From Mariniflexile sp. AS56 (GTDB lineage: Bacteria > Bacteroidota > Bacteroidia > Flavobacteriales > Flavobacteriaceae), in the NCBI RefSeq assembly GCF_030552475.1, contig NZ_JAUPED010000015.1, positions 18,127 to 82,126 of the forward strand: a stretch of 64,000 bases of DNA, given 5' to 3'. Shown here in pieces: positions 53,286-61,511 of this stretch (positions within the stretch are counted from its first letter, which is position 1; each line of letters starts with the position of its first letter). The notes under the pieces are model-generated. The model ran no database searches and was not told where the DNA came from. It saw only the letters and a program-made list of their open reading frames with translations. The position numbers and the translations under genes were made by a program.

Positions 53286-53960
53286 TTAAATCAAATAAGC
53301 GACAGCAACCCCAACAACAATAGATATAAATTTAGATAGGTTGAATTTATGTCCGTCTCCACTTTCAAATAAAATAGTAGTAGAAATATGGAAAAAGATA
53401 CCAATAACAAAGGCATTTATAATTTGAGAGTAACTAGAAAGTGCTTCCCAAGTATGGCCAATTAAAGTTCCTAAAGGCGTCATACATGCAAAAATTAATA
53501 GAAATCCTGCAATTTGTAATTTACTATAACTCGATTGTAATAAAAACATGCTAATAATGGCAGCAATAGGTATTTTATGTACCAAAATACCATAAACCAT
53601 ATCGTTATGGTCGTGAATAGAAAAACCTTCTAAAAAGCTATGAATACACAAACTTATAAATAATAACCAAGGGAACGTTGTGTCGTGTTTGTGTATATGT
53701 ACATGCCCATGCTCGGCACCTTTAGAGAATAATTCTAAAACAATTTGCAGCATAATACCGCACATAATGTAAAGTCCGGTGAGTTTGGGCTCTAAATGCT
53801 CATACACTTCTGGTAATAACTCAAAAAGGGTTAAGGCTAGTAAAAACGATCCGCTAAAAGAGAGTAGGAGTTTGGTGTTCCAGTTTTTCTTATTTCTAGT
53901 AAAAAAAGCAATAATAACACCAATAACAACGGCACTAAAAGGTAATATGTATGTAATCAT
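53286..53960 (-). CDS. ZIP family metal transporter
   Basis: ZIP proteins import zinc or other divalent metals. The 224-residue product has about eight short membrane helices, a histidine-rich cytosolic loop (HGHVHIHKH, residues about 85-95), and the metal-path helices IHSFLEGFSIHDH (H and E ligands) and GILVHKIPIAA. The ZIP signature is clear. It lies 54 bases after a methyltransferase gene on the same strand, likely as the second gene of a two-gene unit. Metal specificity cannot be told. Confidence 0.9.
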   Translation of the reverse strand: MITYILPFSAVVIGVIIAFFTRNKKNWNTKLLLSFSGSFLLALTLFELLPEVYEHLEPKLTGLYIMCGIMLQIVLELFSKGAEHGHVHIHKHDTTFPWLLFISLCIHSFLEGFSIHDHNDMVYGILVHKIPIAAIISMFLLQSSYSKLQIAGFLLIFACMTPLGTLIGHTWEALSSYSQIINAFVIGIFFHISTTILFESGDGHKFNLSKFISIVVGVAVAYLI

Positions 53961-54014
53961 TTAAAATTTAAATATGTAATCAAATAAAAACTAAGGCAAA
54001 TGTTTGTTGTTCGC

Positions 54015-54746
54015 CTATTTAAAAATCATAACCAAACGTTCAGACATTTTGTTGCTAAACTTACGTAATTTATAATCACCAAAAACATCTAATAAATAAA
54101 CGCCAGCCTGTTCAAAAAAGGCTTCGAAATCGGCTAAAGTAAAAGCTCTAACACGCTCTTGGAAATTGTAATCTTCACCATCTGCTGTAAAGCTAATATC
54201 TTTTACAATATAACCATCTTCAACATAACGCTTCAAATTAAAATCAATTCCATCAACCGTTTTTACTTCTTCAGGTACTAAATTATCAATAACAAATTCG
54301 CTATTCATAAAATCAATCACTCCAAAACCAGTTTCGTTTAAATCGGTTTTAATAGCTTCAATCGTACTTAAATTATCAGCATCTTTATCAAAATATCCAA
54401 AACTAGTGAATAAGTTAAAAATAGCGTCAAAAGGTTTGTTATAAGGTTTACACATGTCGTGTACATCAAAATGCAAGGTGTTATTTTCAAACTGTTTCGC
54501 GTAATTAATGCTGTTCTCGCTCAAATCGGCACCCGTAACATCAAAACCTAATGAGTTTAAATACACGGCATGTCTGCCACGACCACAAGCCAAATCTAAA
54601 ATTTTTCCATTTTCAGGAATATTTAAATATTCAGTAAGCGTATCCATAAAATGTTGCGCCTCGGTATCGTCTCTATCTTTATATAAAATATGGTAAAAAG
54701 GGGTGTCAAACCAAGAAGTAAACCAAGTAGTGTTGTCTTTATTCAT
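54015..54746 (-). CDS. Class I SAM-dependent methyltransferase
   Basis: The product has 243 residues. The SAM site is clear: KILDLACGRGRHAVYLNSLGFDVTGADLS (motif I GRGRH, acidic end D) at about 45-75. A further acidic motif FDAIFNLFTSFGYF (motif IV region) follows near 110. The substrate is unknown; the pattern fits the Methyltransf_25/11 small-molecule type. It starts right beside a palindromic element and is followed by the ZIP gene on the same strand. Confidence 0.88.
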   Translation of the reverse strand: MNKDNTTWFTSWFDTPFYHILYKDRDDTEAQHFMDTLTEYLNIPENGKILDLACGRGRHAVYLNSLGFDVTGADLSENSINYAKQFENNTLHFDVHDMCKPYNKPFDAIFNLFTSFGYFDKDADNLSTIEAIKTDLNETGFGVIDFMNSEFVIDNLVPEEVKTVDGIDFNLKRYVEDGYIVKDISFTADGEDYNFQERVRAFTLADFEAFFEQAGVYLLDVFGDYKLRKFSNKMSERLVMIFK

Positions 54747-54763
54747 ATGTTGTTTTTGGGGTT

Positions 54764-54876
54764 ACCCCCGAAGAAAAATCGGGGGTCAGGCTTTCCGCTA
54801 TATCTTTTGTTTTGTCGTGTTTCATACATCTGAAACATATTTTTAACACAAAACAAAAGGATGCCGCTTCAATCCT
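54764..54876. repeat. Complex palindromic intergenic element
   Basis: Two nested structures lie next to each other. ACCCCCGA/TCGGGGGT (54764-54771, 54779-54786) is a perfect 8-bp hairpin. TCTTTTGTTTTGT (54803-54815) pairs with ACAAAACAAAAGGA (54848-54861, one bulged G), enclosing GTTTCA/TGAAAC (54819-54824, 54831-54836). The flanking GGCTTTCCGC and GCCGCTTCAATCC recall dispersed flavobacterial repeats (memory). Confidence 0.7.
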
Positions 54877-54922
54877 TAACCCATTATCAGCAATTGCTAG
54901 TTAATTAACCACAAAATTACGT

Positions 54923-54930
54923 TATTTTTG
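54923..54930 (+). promoter_or_regulatory. -7 box (TATTTTTG) of the RNA methyltransferase gene
   Basis: A perfect TAnnTTTG plus C, 20 bases before the ATG at 54951. Confidence 0.5.
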
Positions 54931-54950
54931 CAATCTATTCGAGATAAAAA

Positions 54951-56108
54951 ATGGAAGAAAATTTTAATATGCTAGCAAAAACCTTATTTGGTTTTGAAGA
55001 TTTACTAGCAAATGAACTAACACAACTAGGCGCACAAGATATAAAAACAGGGGTACGAAGTGTATCTTTTTCGGGCGATAAAGGGTTTATGTACAAAGCC
55101 AACCTCGGTTTACGTACGGCTATAAAAATATTAAAACCTATTACAAGCTTTACGGTAAACAACGAAAAAGACTTATATGACAAGCTGTACCTAATGCCTT
55201 GGGAGCAGTATGTGAAGTCTACTGGCACCATTGCTGTAGATGCGACCATCCATTCCGAATTGTTTACAAACTCACTATACATTGCGCAAAAAACAAAAGA
55301 TGCCATTGTAGATAAGTTTCGCGACACCACAGGCGAACGCCCTAATGTCGATTTAAAATTTCCAGATCTAAAAATTAATGTACATATAGATAGGCACCAG
55401 TGTACTATTTCGCTAGATTCTTCTGGCGATTCTTTACACAAACGTGGTTATAAAATGGCTACCAATATAGCACCTATTAATGAGGTTTTGGCAGCAGGTT
55501 TAATTATGTTGTCTGGCTGGGATGGGCAAACCGATTTTATGGACCCTATGTGTGGTTCCGGAACCATGCTTATTGAAGCCGCTATGATAGCCTGTAATAT
55601 TCCACCAAACCTAATGCGAAAAGAGTTTGCTTTCGAGCGTTGGAACGATTGGGATGTTGAGTTATTCGAAAAAATTGAAGAATCCCTACTTGGTAAAACA
55701 CGTGATTTTCACCATAAAATTATAGGCTACGATAAAGCACCTAGTGCCGTAACCAAAGCCATAGAAAATATAAAAAATGCGCAATTAGACGATTTTATAG
55801 AAGTAAAGCATGAAGATTTCTTTAAAACCCAAAAAGGGGGTGATGAGAAGTTGCATATGGTATTTAACCCGCCATACGGTGAACGTTTAAATATTGATAT
55901 GGAAGAGTTTTATAAAAACATTGGTGATACTTTAAAGCAAAGTTACCCAGGTACCGATGCTTGGTTTATAACCTCAAATCTCGACGCCTTAAAACACGTA
56001 GGTTTACGCCCTTCACGAAAAATACATTTATTTAATGCGAAGTTAGAAGCGCGTTTAGTTAAATATGTGATGTATGAAGGTAGTAAAAAAGGGAAGTATA
56101 TGAAGTAG
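54951..56108 (+). CDS. THUMP-domain RNA N2-guanine methyltransferase (RlmL-like)
   Basis: The product has 385 residues: an N-terminal ferredoxin-like plus THUMP domain (about 1-155) that binds RNA, and a Rossmann methyltransferase domain with DPMCGSGTMLIEAA (about 196-209) and the NPPYGER catalytic loop (about 306), typical of exocyclic guanine N2-methyltransferases of the UPF0020/RlmL family. It matches the N-terminal half of E. coli RlmL without the RlmK half, as in YpsC. 23S rRNA G2445 is the likely target (inference). It is monocistronic. Confidence 0.92.
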   Translation: MEENFNMLAKTLFGFEDLLANELTQLGAQDIKTGVRSVSFSGDKGFMYKANLGLRTAIKILKPITSFTVNNEKDLYDKLYLMPWEQYVKSTGTIAVDATIHSELFTNSLYIAQKTKDAIVDKFRDTTGERPNVDLKFPDLKINVHIDRHQCTISLDSSGDSLHKRGYKMATNIAPINEVLAAGLIMLSGWDGQTDFMDPMCGSGTMLIEAAMIACNIPPNLMRKEFAFERWNDWDVELFEKIEESLLGKTRDFHHKIIGYDKAPSAVTKAIENIKNAQLDDFIEVKHEDFFKTQKGGDEKLHMVFNPPYGERLNIDMEEFYKNIGDTLKQSYPGTDAWFITSNLDALKHVGLRPSRKIHLFNAKLEARLVKYVMYEGSKKGKYMK

Positions 56109-56132
56109 GGGTAACCCTTATCAGTATTTGTC

Positions 56133-56164
56133 GATCATAGCTAGGACGAACGACGAAGCCATCT
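56133..56164 (+). repeat. Decayed copy of the 11064-type repeat
   Basis: Aligns with 11065-11098 as TCAT-GC-AGGA-GAACGAC-GAAGC-ATCT with few changes. It sits 24 bases after the methyltransferase stop. Confidence 0.5.
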
Positions 56165-56175
56165 TTTTATAAATA

Positions 56176-56218
56176 AAACAAACACATAAGATTTGAAGTA
56201 AACCTTATGTGTTTGTTT
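56176..56218. terminator. Long hairpin between methyltransferase and lipoprotein genes
   Basis: AAACAAACACATAAG (56176-56190) and its exact complement (56204-56218) with a 13-base loop, between convergent genes. It is probably a terminator in both directions. Confidence 0.75.
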
Positions 56219-56289
56219 CGTACCTCGCATTAAAGTCACATGACAGTGTATCAATATTACGAGATACAAATAAACCTGCTTAGGTTTGG

Positions 56290-56910
56290 TTATTCAACCT
56301 TCACTTTAATAGAATTAAAAGAACTCGATTTGATGCCTATAAGTCCATAAGCAGTTTGGCCTTTTAAAATAACCTTACCGTTCAAATTGTATTCTTGTAT
56401 TTCATTTTTAAATTTTTTGTTTGCAGAACCAGCAGCAATCATATTACCGGCTGCTAAACCAGGGCCAAGTATTAAGCCTATAGGGGTAGAACTAGTTGTT
56501 TCTTGCATCCCATATTGGTTGGTTGTTGCAGTATAAAAATTAACAGGTGTTAAAAGCAAATAAAACAAATGTGTTGCTGGGCTTTGCTTCAACGATTTAA
56601 AAACAGACTCGTTTTCTAGAATGTAAATGTCACTTCCGTTTTCATAGGTGAGTTTAATGTCTTTGCCAAAAATTAAATCCTTATCGGAGTTATTAGTCAC
56701 CTTAACGGCAACAAGTTTTAAATCTTTCTTCTCCTCTTTTTTAGCATATTTTTTATCTAGTAAATCGTATTTGTATTCAAGAATAACATCGTCCGATTTA
56801 TTACTAGATAGGTAGTTTAAGCTTTTTGGCTGAATCATTTCATAACGTGATGCGCAGCTATTTAATAAAATAGCTCCAAAAAGTAAAAGTGTAATTTTTG
56901 ATACTTTCAT
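56290..56910 (-). CDS. Lipoprotein of unknown function
   Basis: The product has 206 residues with a lipoprotein signal (lipobox LLNSC, C19). The mature domain has a region of Ig-like strands (VILEYKYDLLDKKYAKKEEKKDLKLVAVKVTNNSDKDLIFG), a hydrophobic stretch around 118-130 (HLFYLLLTPVNFY), then a Gly/Ala-rich segment (IGLILGPGLAAGNMIAAGSANKKF) and a final beta sheet. I recognise no named family. It stands alone, upstream of the 565-base gene-free region. The conserved -NNS-D--l-F- pattern suggests a domain seen in other Bacteroidota lipoproteins, but no function follows. Confidence 0.82.
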   Translation of the reverse strand: MKVSKITLLLFGAILLNSCASRYEMIQPKSLNYLSSNKSDDVILEYKYDLLDKKYAKKEEKKDLKLVAVKVTNNSDKDLIFGKDIKLTYENGSDIYILENESVFKSLKQSPATHLFYLLLTPVNFYTATTNQYGMQETTSSTPIGLILGPGLAAGNMIAAGSANKKFKNEIQEYNLNGKVILKGQTAYGLIGIKSSSFNSIKVKVE

Positions 56911-57475
56911 TATTAGTATTTGGTGTTAAGTTAGCCGGCCAATTTAAATTAAATACTTAAAACTTGATTCTTTTTTCATAAGAATATAGAACAAAACATT
57001 TAATTTATATTCTTTCAAAATAAGTAGTAATTTCTGTAGCTATGTTGTTTCTTAAGTACTGGCATACTTAGGTTTACGTAATCAGTTGGAGGTGTTTTGT
57101 TTGTGTGAGTAGTAGAAACTACTCAATTTAAATTAACAACAAACCTAGTTAAACCATCAATTTAGTATGGTTTGAAATACCAACTTTTTATATACTATTG
57201 ATAATTTATTTTGTATCTTGTCGTTATAACGTATTGACATTTAATGAGTAAGGATTCTTTTTTTCGTTTCCGGCTGTTACTAAAGTGGAGATTTAGGCAA
57301 ATGTTGTATTTTCCTAAAACCTTTCAACTGCACTTATAACGGTTCGGTCTATTAAAAAGGGTGCGTCAAGGGGTAAGCCTCTGTCTTATTTTATTTTCTA
57401 TGTATATTGTAGCGTCTTTATAAGTGATAATATAGCTTATACAAGTTATTTTTTAATTAATAGCAAATTATAAAA
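56911..57475. other. Gene-free region of 565 bases with several inverted repeats
   Basis: No reading frame here looks coding on either strand. The stretch contains TGAGTAGT/ACTACTCA (57106-57125), AAACCAT/ATGGTTT (about 57151-57173), a perfect palindrome CGTTATAACG (57222-57231) with a half copy TTATAACGG at 57334, and ATAAG/CTTAT (57420-57440) just before the isochorismatase-like gene. It could be a long regulatory region, an unrecognised RNA or a decayed gene. Confidence 0.5.
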
Positions 57476-58048
57476 ATGAAAACAGCAATAATATTAATAG
57501 GGTATCAAAATGATTATTTTTCTCAGGATGGTGTACTTAGGTCGGTAGTTGAAGAATCGTCCAAGGTTACAGATATCATAAATAATACAGTGAACCTTAT
57601 TAAAAACGCAGGTGACATGCCTATTGTTTCTACACCAATTATTTTTTCTGAAGATTACAAAGAACTCTCAGATCCTGTTGGTATTTTGAATACTATTAAA
57701 ACCGTAGAAGCTTTTAAAGAAGGCACTAAGGGGGCTGAGACTATTCAAGAAATTAAAGAGTTTGGTGATAAAATTACTGAAATTCCTGGAAAGTTAGGTC
57801 TAAATGCGTTTGTAAACACGACGCTCGATGCGTTTTTAGCAAAGAATAAAGTGGAACACCTGCTTCTGGCTGGTACTGTTGCATCTATTTGTATAGATAG
57901 CACAGGAAGATCGGCCTATGAAAAGGGCTACAAAGTAACCATGTTGTCTGATTGTATATCTGGGCGTACTGTTTTTGAGAAAGATTTTTACTGTGAAAGT
58001 ATCTTTCCTCTGTACGCAACCGTCCAATCGTCCTTGGATTTTTATTAA
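57476..58048 (+). CDS. Isochorismatase-fold protein lacking the catalytic Asp
   Basis: The product has 190 residues with the cysteine-hydrolase (isochorismatase/nicotinamidase) fold. The usual first catalytic residue, Asp in the IDMQNDF motif, is replaced: here it reads ILIGYQNDYF with G9 in that place. K106 (IPGKLGLNAF) and C139 (VASICIDSTGRSAY) are kept. So either the activity is changed or it is a non-catalytic binding protein. It starts 42 bases before a GAF histidine kinase gene on the same strand; co-transcription suggests a role in signal input or a regulated function. I recall similar GYQND variants in other bacteria but no characterised one. Confidence 0.85.
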   Translation: MKTAIILIGYQNDYFSQDGVLRSVVEESSKVTDIINNTVNLIKNAGDMPIVSTPIIFSEDYKELSDPVGILNTIKTVEAFKEGTKGAETIQEIKEFGDKITEIPGKLGLNAFVNTTLDAFLAKNKVEHLLLAGTVASICIDSTGRSAYEKGYKVTMLSDCISGRTVFEKDFYCESIFPLYATVQSSLDFY

Positions 58049-58090
58049 TAGCAAAATCTCTCAATAGAATCTCTCAATTCTCCCAACCCT

Positions 58091-59320
58091 ATGAAAGCAA
58101 CAACAGACGAAACATTAAACATTCAAATTCAGAATCGTTTAGTAGAACAACTTACGGTACGAAACCGTGAACTTAAACTGGTGAATTCCTTTACCAGGTA
58201 CCTCCAAAATTGTAATAACACACATGAAATTATGAGCCTGCTAGCCAAAAACTTTAAGGCTTACTTTGCTTATGATTATTGTGAAATTTACTTAGTAGAT
58301 CACAATAAAGAATTTCTAAATAAGGTAGAACTTGGTGATATTGATAATGATAACCACGAAAGTAATGGTCATAAACTAATTGCCTTCGGCCAAGGTTTGG
58401 TGGGTAAAGTAGCTCACTTAGGTTTCCCTAAAATAGCATCGATTACAGATATAGAAGAGGTTGATGTTGAGTTACCTGTCAATTATGGAAGCGAAATTGC
58501 CATACCTTTAGTGCATAATGGTAGAGACGTGGTAGGTGTTATGTACTCAAAACATAAAGATCCCGATTTTTTTGAACTCGTTCAATTAAAAACCATCATA
58601 ACCATGGCATCTATTGCTGCCGATAAAGTATTACAAACCTATAACCTTGATAAAATTAACGATTATCAAACGCAGTTGGAGGAATATGTTCATATTGTTT
58701 CTCATGATTTGAAATCGCCTTTACGCTCTATAAACGCTTTGATTACTTGGATTAAGGAAGATAATCAAGATAAGTTGACAGGAGAAACATTAAGAAACTT
58801 TGAGTTGATTGATACTACATTACTTCAAATGGATAATTTGATAACAAACACCCTTAATTATTCAAGAATGGATTATGATGTGTTTGAGGAAGAAGAAGTG
58901 GATTTAAGTTTACTTATTAAAGAAATACAGAAAACAATACAATTAAGTACCCTCATTACTTTTAAGATGCCTCATAAATTACCGATAGTAAAGGGTAACA
59001 AGACCAAATTTATGCAGATTTTTCAGAATTTAATTGAAAACGCTGTAAAATACATTGACAAACCTAAAGGTGAAATTACAATCGACTTTTCATCGAATTC
59101 AGATTTTTATAAATTTTCTGTAAAAGACAATGGCGTAGGAATTAAGGAGATGTATTATGAGAAAATTTTCCAAGTATTTCAAACCTTAAATGATACAAAA
59201 GGATCCTCTGGTGTAGGGCTTTCTATTGTTAAAAAACTGGTAAACAATTACGGCGGTAAAATTTGGTTAAAAAGTAGAGAAGGTGTGGGTACCACATTCT
59301 TTTTCACTTTAAAACGCTAG
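58091..59320 (+). CDS. GAF-domain sensor histidine kinase
   Basis: The product has 409 residues and no membrane helices, so it is cytosolic. A GAF sensor domain spans about 35-185, followed by a HisKA dimerisation domain with phospho-acceptor H205 (HIVSHDLKSPLRSI) and an HATPase domain with N box NLIENAVKYI, G1 DNGVGI and G2 GSSGVGLSIV. There is no receiver domain and no response regulator gene adjacent, so its partner is elsewhere. The gene probably shares an mRNA with the isochorismatase-like gene. Its ligand is unknown. It is convergent with the NlpC gene. Confidence 0.93.
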   Translation: MKATTDETLNIQIQNRLVEQLTVRNRELKLVNSFTRYLQNCNNTHEIMSLLAKNFKAYFAYDYCEIYLVDHNKEFLNKVELGDIDNDNHESNGHKLIAFGQGLVGKVAHLGFPKIASITDIEEVDVELPVNYGSEIAIPLVHNGRDVVGVMYSKHKDPDFFELVQLKTIITMASIAADKVLQTYNLDKINDYQTQLEEYVHIVSHDLKSPLRSINALITWIKEDNQDKLTGETLRNFELIDTTLLQMDNLITNTLNYSRMDYDVFEEEEVDLSLLIKEIQKTIQLSTLITFKMPHKLPIVKGNKTKFMQIFQNLIENAVKYIDKPKGEITIDFSSNSDFYKFSVKDNGVGIKEMYYEKIFQVFQTLNDTKGSSGVGLSIVKKLVNNYGGKIWLKSREGVGTTFFFTLKR

Positions 59321-59334
59321 GTTACCATTTGCAA

Positions 59335-60084
59335 TTAAATCACTTTTTTTATAACCCGTAGTTTATGGGTGTGAACATTTCTATCTACATTATAAATACC
59401 AGAGTGGTCTAATCTATCAATTCTAACTTTACCGTGTGCGTGTATAATATAGTTGTCACTCATAATAATACCAACATGGGTAATGACGCCTTCGCTGTTA
59501 TCAAAAAAAGCTAAGTCTCCTGGTTCGCTTTCTTCAATAAAGCTTAAAGCTTCACCTTGAGTCGCTTGTTGGGATGCATCACGTAATAATTTATAACCGT
59601 TTAGCTTATAAACCATTTGTGTAAAACCAGAACAGTCTATTCCAAAAGGTGTTTTTCCACCCCATAAATAAGGGGAATTTAAATAAAGAAAGGCTGTTTT
59701 TATTAAGTTCTCTTTGGGTTTTACGCCTGCTATCACAGAGCCATCGTGTATATGGTTTAATGTGGATAAGCCGTTAAGCGAAGAGCCCAATAAAATGGGG
59801 TGTAATTGTTGGTTGCTGTCTTCAATAAATTCAACCAAATCAATAGAAAGCTGAGGTGCTTCTATAGATAGTTGTAGGTATTGTTCTTCGTCAATTTCTA
59901 TAAGTTGTTTGTTGTCAATCCAACCTTCATACTTATCAAAAGCAAGTCTTATTTTACTCCAACTTTTACGTTGTTCTAAAATTTTAAAAACATCACCATA
60001 TAAAACTTGCGAAACAAGTTCGCTTGTATCACTAGGTTCATTTCTAAGGGGAACAATGCTTAAATTACAAATTCCGTATTGCAT
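59335..60084 (-). CDS. SH3 and NlpC/P60 (C40) peptidase
   Basis: The product has 249 residues: an N-terminal bacterial SH3-like domain (about 1-62, ending EGWIDNKQL) that may bind cell wall, a linker segment, and a C-terminal NlpC/P60 domain with catalytic C151 (FGIDCSGFTQ), H203 (VITHVGII) and a third polar residue H215 (YIIHAHGK). It resembles YkfC-type gamma-D-glutamyl-L-amino acid endopeptidases that recycle muropeptides. No signal peptide is visible, which fits cytosolic peptide recycling rather than wall lysis. It is monocistronic. Confidence 0.92.
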   Translation of the reverse strand: MQYGICNLSIVPLRNEPSDTSELVSQVLYGDVFKILEQRKSWSKIRLAFDKYEGWIDNKQLIEIDEEQYLQLSIEAPQLSIDLVEFIEDSNQQLHPILLGSSLNGLSTLNHIHDGSVIAGVKPKENLIKTAFLYLNSPYLWGGKTPFGIDCSGFTQMVYKLNGYKLLRDASQQATQGEALSFIEESEPGDLAFFDNSEGVITHVGIIMSDNYIIHAHGKVRIDRLDHSGIYNVDRNVHTHKLRVIKKVI

Positions 60085-60208
60085 ATATAACTAGGGACTA
60101 TTAATTATTATATATTAAAATACAATGATACATTAAACTTTAAATTCCTGTCAAAAAAACGAGCGTAAAAAACCATTTGTAGATTATAAATATTCAATAA
60201 AAAATAAA

Positions 60209-61384
60209 TTAACGTTCTATAATAATTGCAGATGCACCGCCGCCGCCATTACAAATAGCTGCTGCACCAATTTTAGCATTGTTTTGTTCTAAAACGTTTA
60301 AAAGTGTAATAACAATTCTAGCGCCTGAACACCCTAACGGATGACCGAGTGACACGGCACCACCATTAACATTTACATTACTATTGTTAAGTCCTAAAAT
60401 TTTCATATTTGCTAAACCTACAACAGAAAAGGCTTCATTAAATTCGAAAAACTCAACATCTTTCATGCTTATATTGGCTTTGGCCAATGCTTTTGGTAAC
60501 GCTTTTGCGGGTGCTGTTGTAAACCATTCAGGTTCGTGGGCAGCATCGGCATAACTTTTTATAGTAGCGAGTGGTTTTAAACCAAGCTCGTTTGCTTTTT
60601 CTTTACTCATTAAAACCACAGCTGCAGCACCATCGTTTATGGTAGAAGCGTTGGCTGCTGTTACCGTACCATCTTTCGAAAAAGCGGGGCGTAATTGCGG
60701 AATTTTATCTAGAATAACATTTGAGAATTCTTCGTCTTTGCTTACTATAACGGGTTCTCCGCGTCGTTGAGGTACTTCAACAGGTACAATTTCATTATCA
60801 AATTTACCAGCTTCCCAGGCAGCTGCCGAACGTTTGTATGATTGAATGGCAAAAGCATCTTGGTCTTCACGAGAAAACTTGTATTCAGTAGCACAAGCAT
60901 CAGCACAAACACCCATGGCATTTTGGTCATAAGCATCAACCAAACCATCTTTCTGCATGCCATCAATTAAAGAGGTAGGTCCAAATTTAGTACCAGTTCT
61001 CGCGTATAAATAATGCGGAATTAAACTCATATTTTCCATACCGCCAGCAACTATAATATCAGCATCACCCAAAGCAATGCTTTGTGCTGCTTGCATAATT
61101 GCTTTCATTCCAGAGGCACAAACCTTGTTTATAGTGGTGCAGGGTACCGTATTAGGTATGCCTGCATAAATAGCAGCTTGTCTTGCTGGTGCTTGACCCG
61201 TTCCTGCTTGGACAACGTTACCCATAAGTACTTCGTCAACCAATTCAGGGTTTAAACTTATCTTATTTAAAGCACCTTTTATAGCAATGGCACCGAGTTG
61301 AGGTGCGGAAACGGTTGAAAGCGCTCCCATAAAACTCCCAATAGGTGTTCTTACGGCCGAAACAATAACTACTTCTTTATTCAT
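60209..61384 (-). CDS. Acetyl-CoA C-acyltransferase (thiolase)
   Basis: Thiolases either split 3-ketoacyl-CoA in fatty acid breakdown or condense two acetyl-CoA. The 391-residue product has the nucleophile C89 ([12 protein letters not shown]), NEAFSVV, H348 ([13 protein letters not shown]) and C378 (ICNGGGGAS). The sequence resembles the acetyl-CoA acetyltransferase (AtoB/PhaA) type more than long-chain FadA, but I cannot decide. No 3-hydroxyacyl-CoA dehydrogenase gene is near. It is monocistronic and divergent from the 7TM-HD gene. Confidence 0.92.
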   Translation of the reverse strand: MNKEVVIVSAVRTPIGSFMGALSTVSAPQLGAIAIKGALNKISLNPELVDEVLMGNVVQAGTGQAPARQAAIYAGIPNTVPCTTINKVCASGMKAIMQAAQSIALGDADIIVAGGMENMSLIPHYLYARTGTKFGPTSLIDGMQKDGLVDAYDQNAMGVCADACATEYKFSREDQDAFAIQSYKRSAAAWEAGKFDNEIVPVEVPQRRGEPVIVSKDEEFSNVILDKIPQLRPAFSKDGTVTAANASTINDGAAAVVLMSKEKANELGLKPLATIKSYADAAHEPEWFTTAPAKALPKALAKANISMKDVEFFEFNEAFSVVGLANMKILGLNNSNVNVNGGAVSLGHPLGCSGARIVITLLNVLEQNNAKIGAAAICNGGGGASAIIIER

Positions 61385-61485
61385 TATAAAAATCTTAAGT
61401 TTAGTGTATGCGAAAATAATGATTTTTTAATAGAAATTAGAGCGATTCAATGATTATAAAAAATAGGATTGGCTTATAATTTTAT

Positions 61486-61493
61486 TACTTTTG
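61486..61493 (+). promoter_or_regulatory. -7 box (TACTTTTG) of the 7TM-HD gene
   Basis: A perfect TAnnTTTG, 18 bases before the ATG at 61512. The nearest TTG is only 14 bases upstream. Confidence 0.45.
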
Positions 61494-61511
61494 ATTTCCT
61501 TAACTTTTTAA

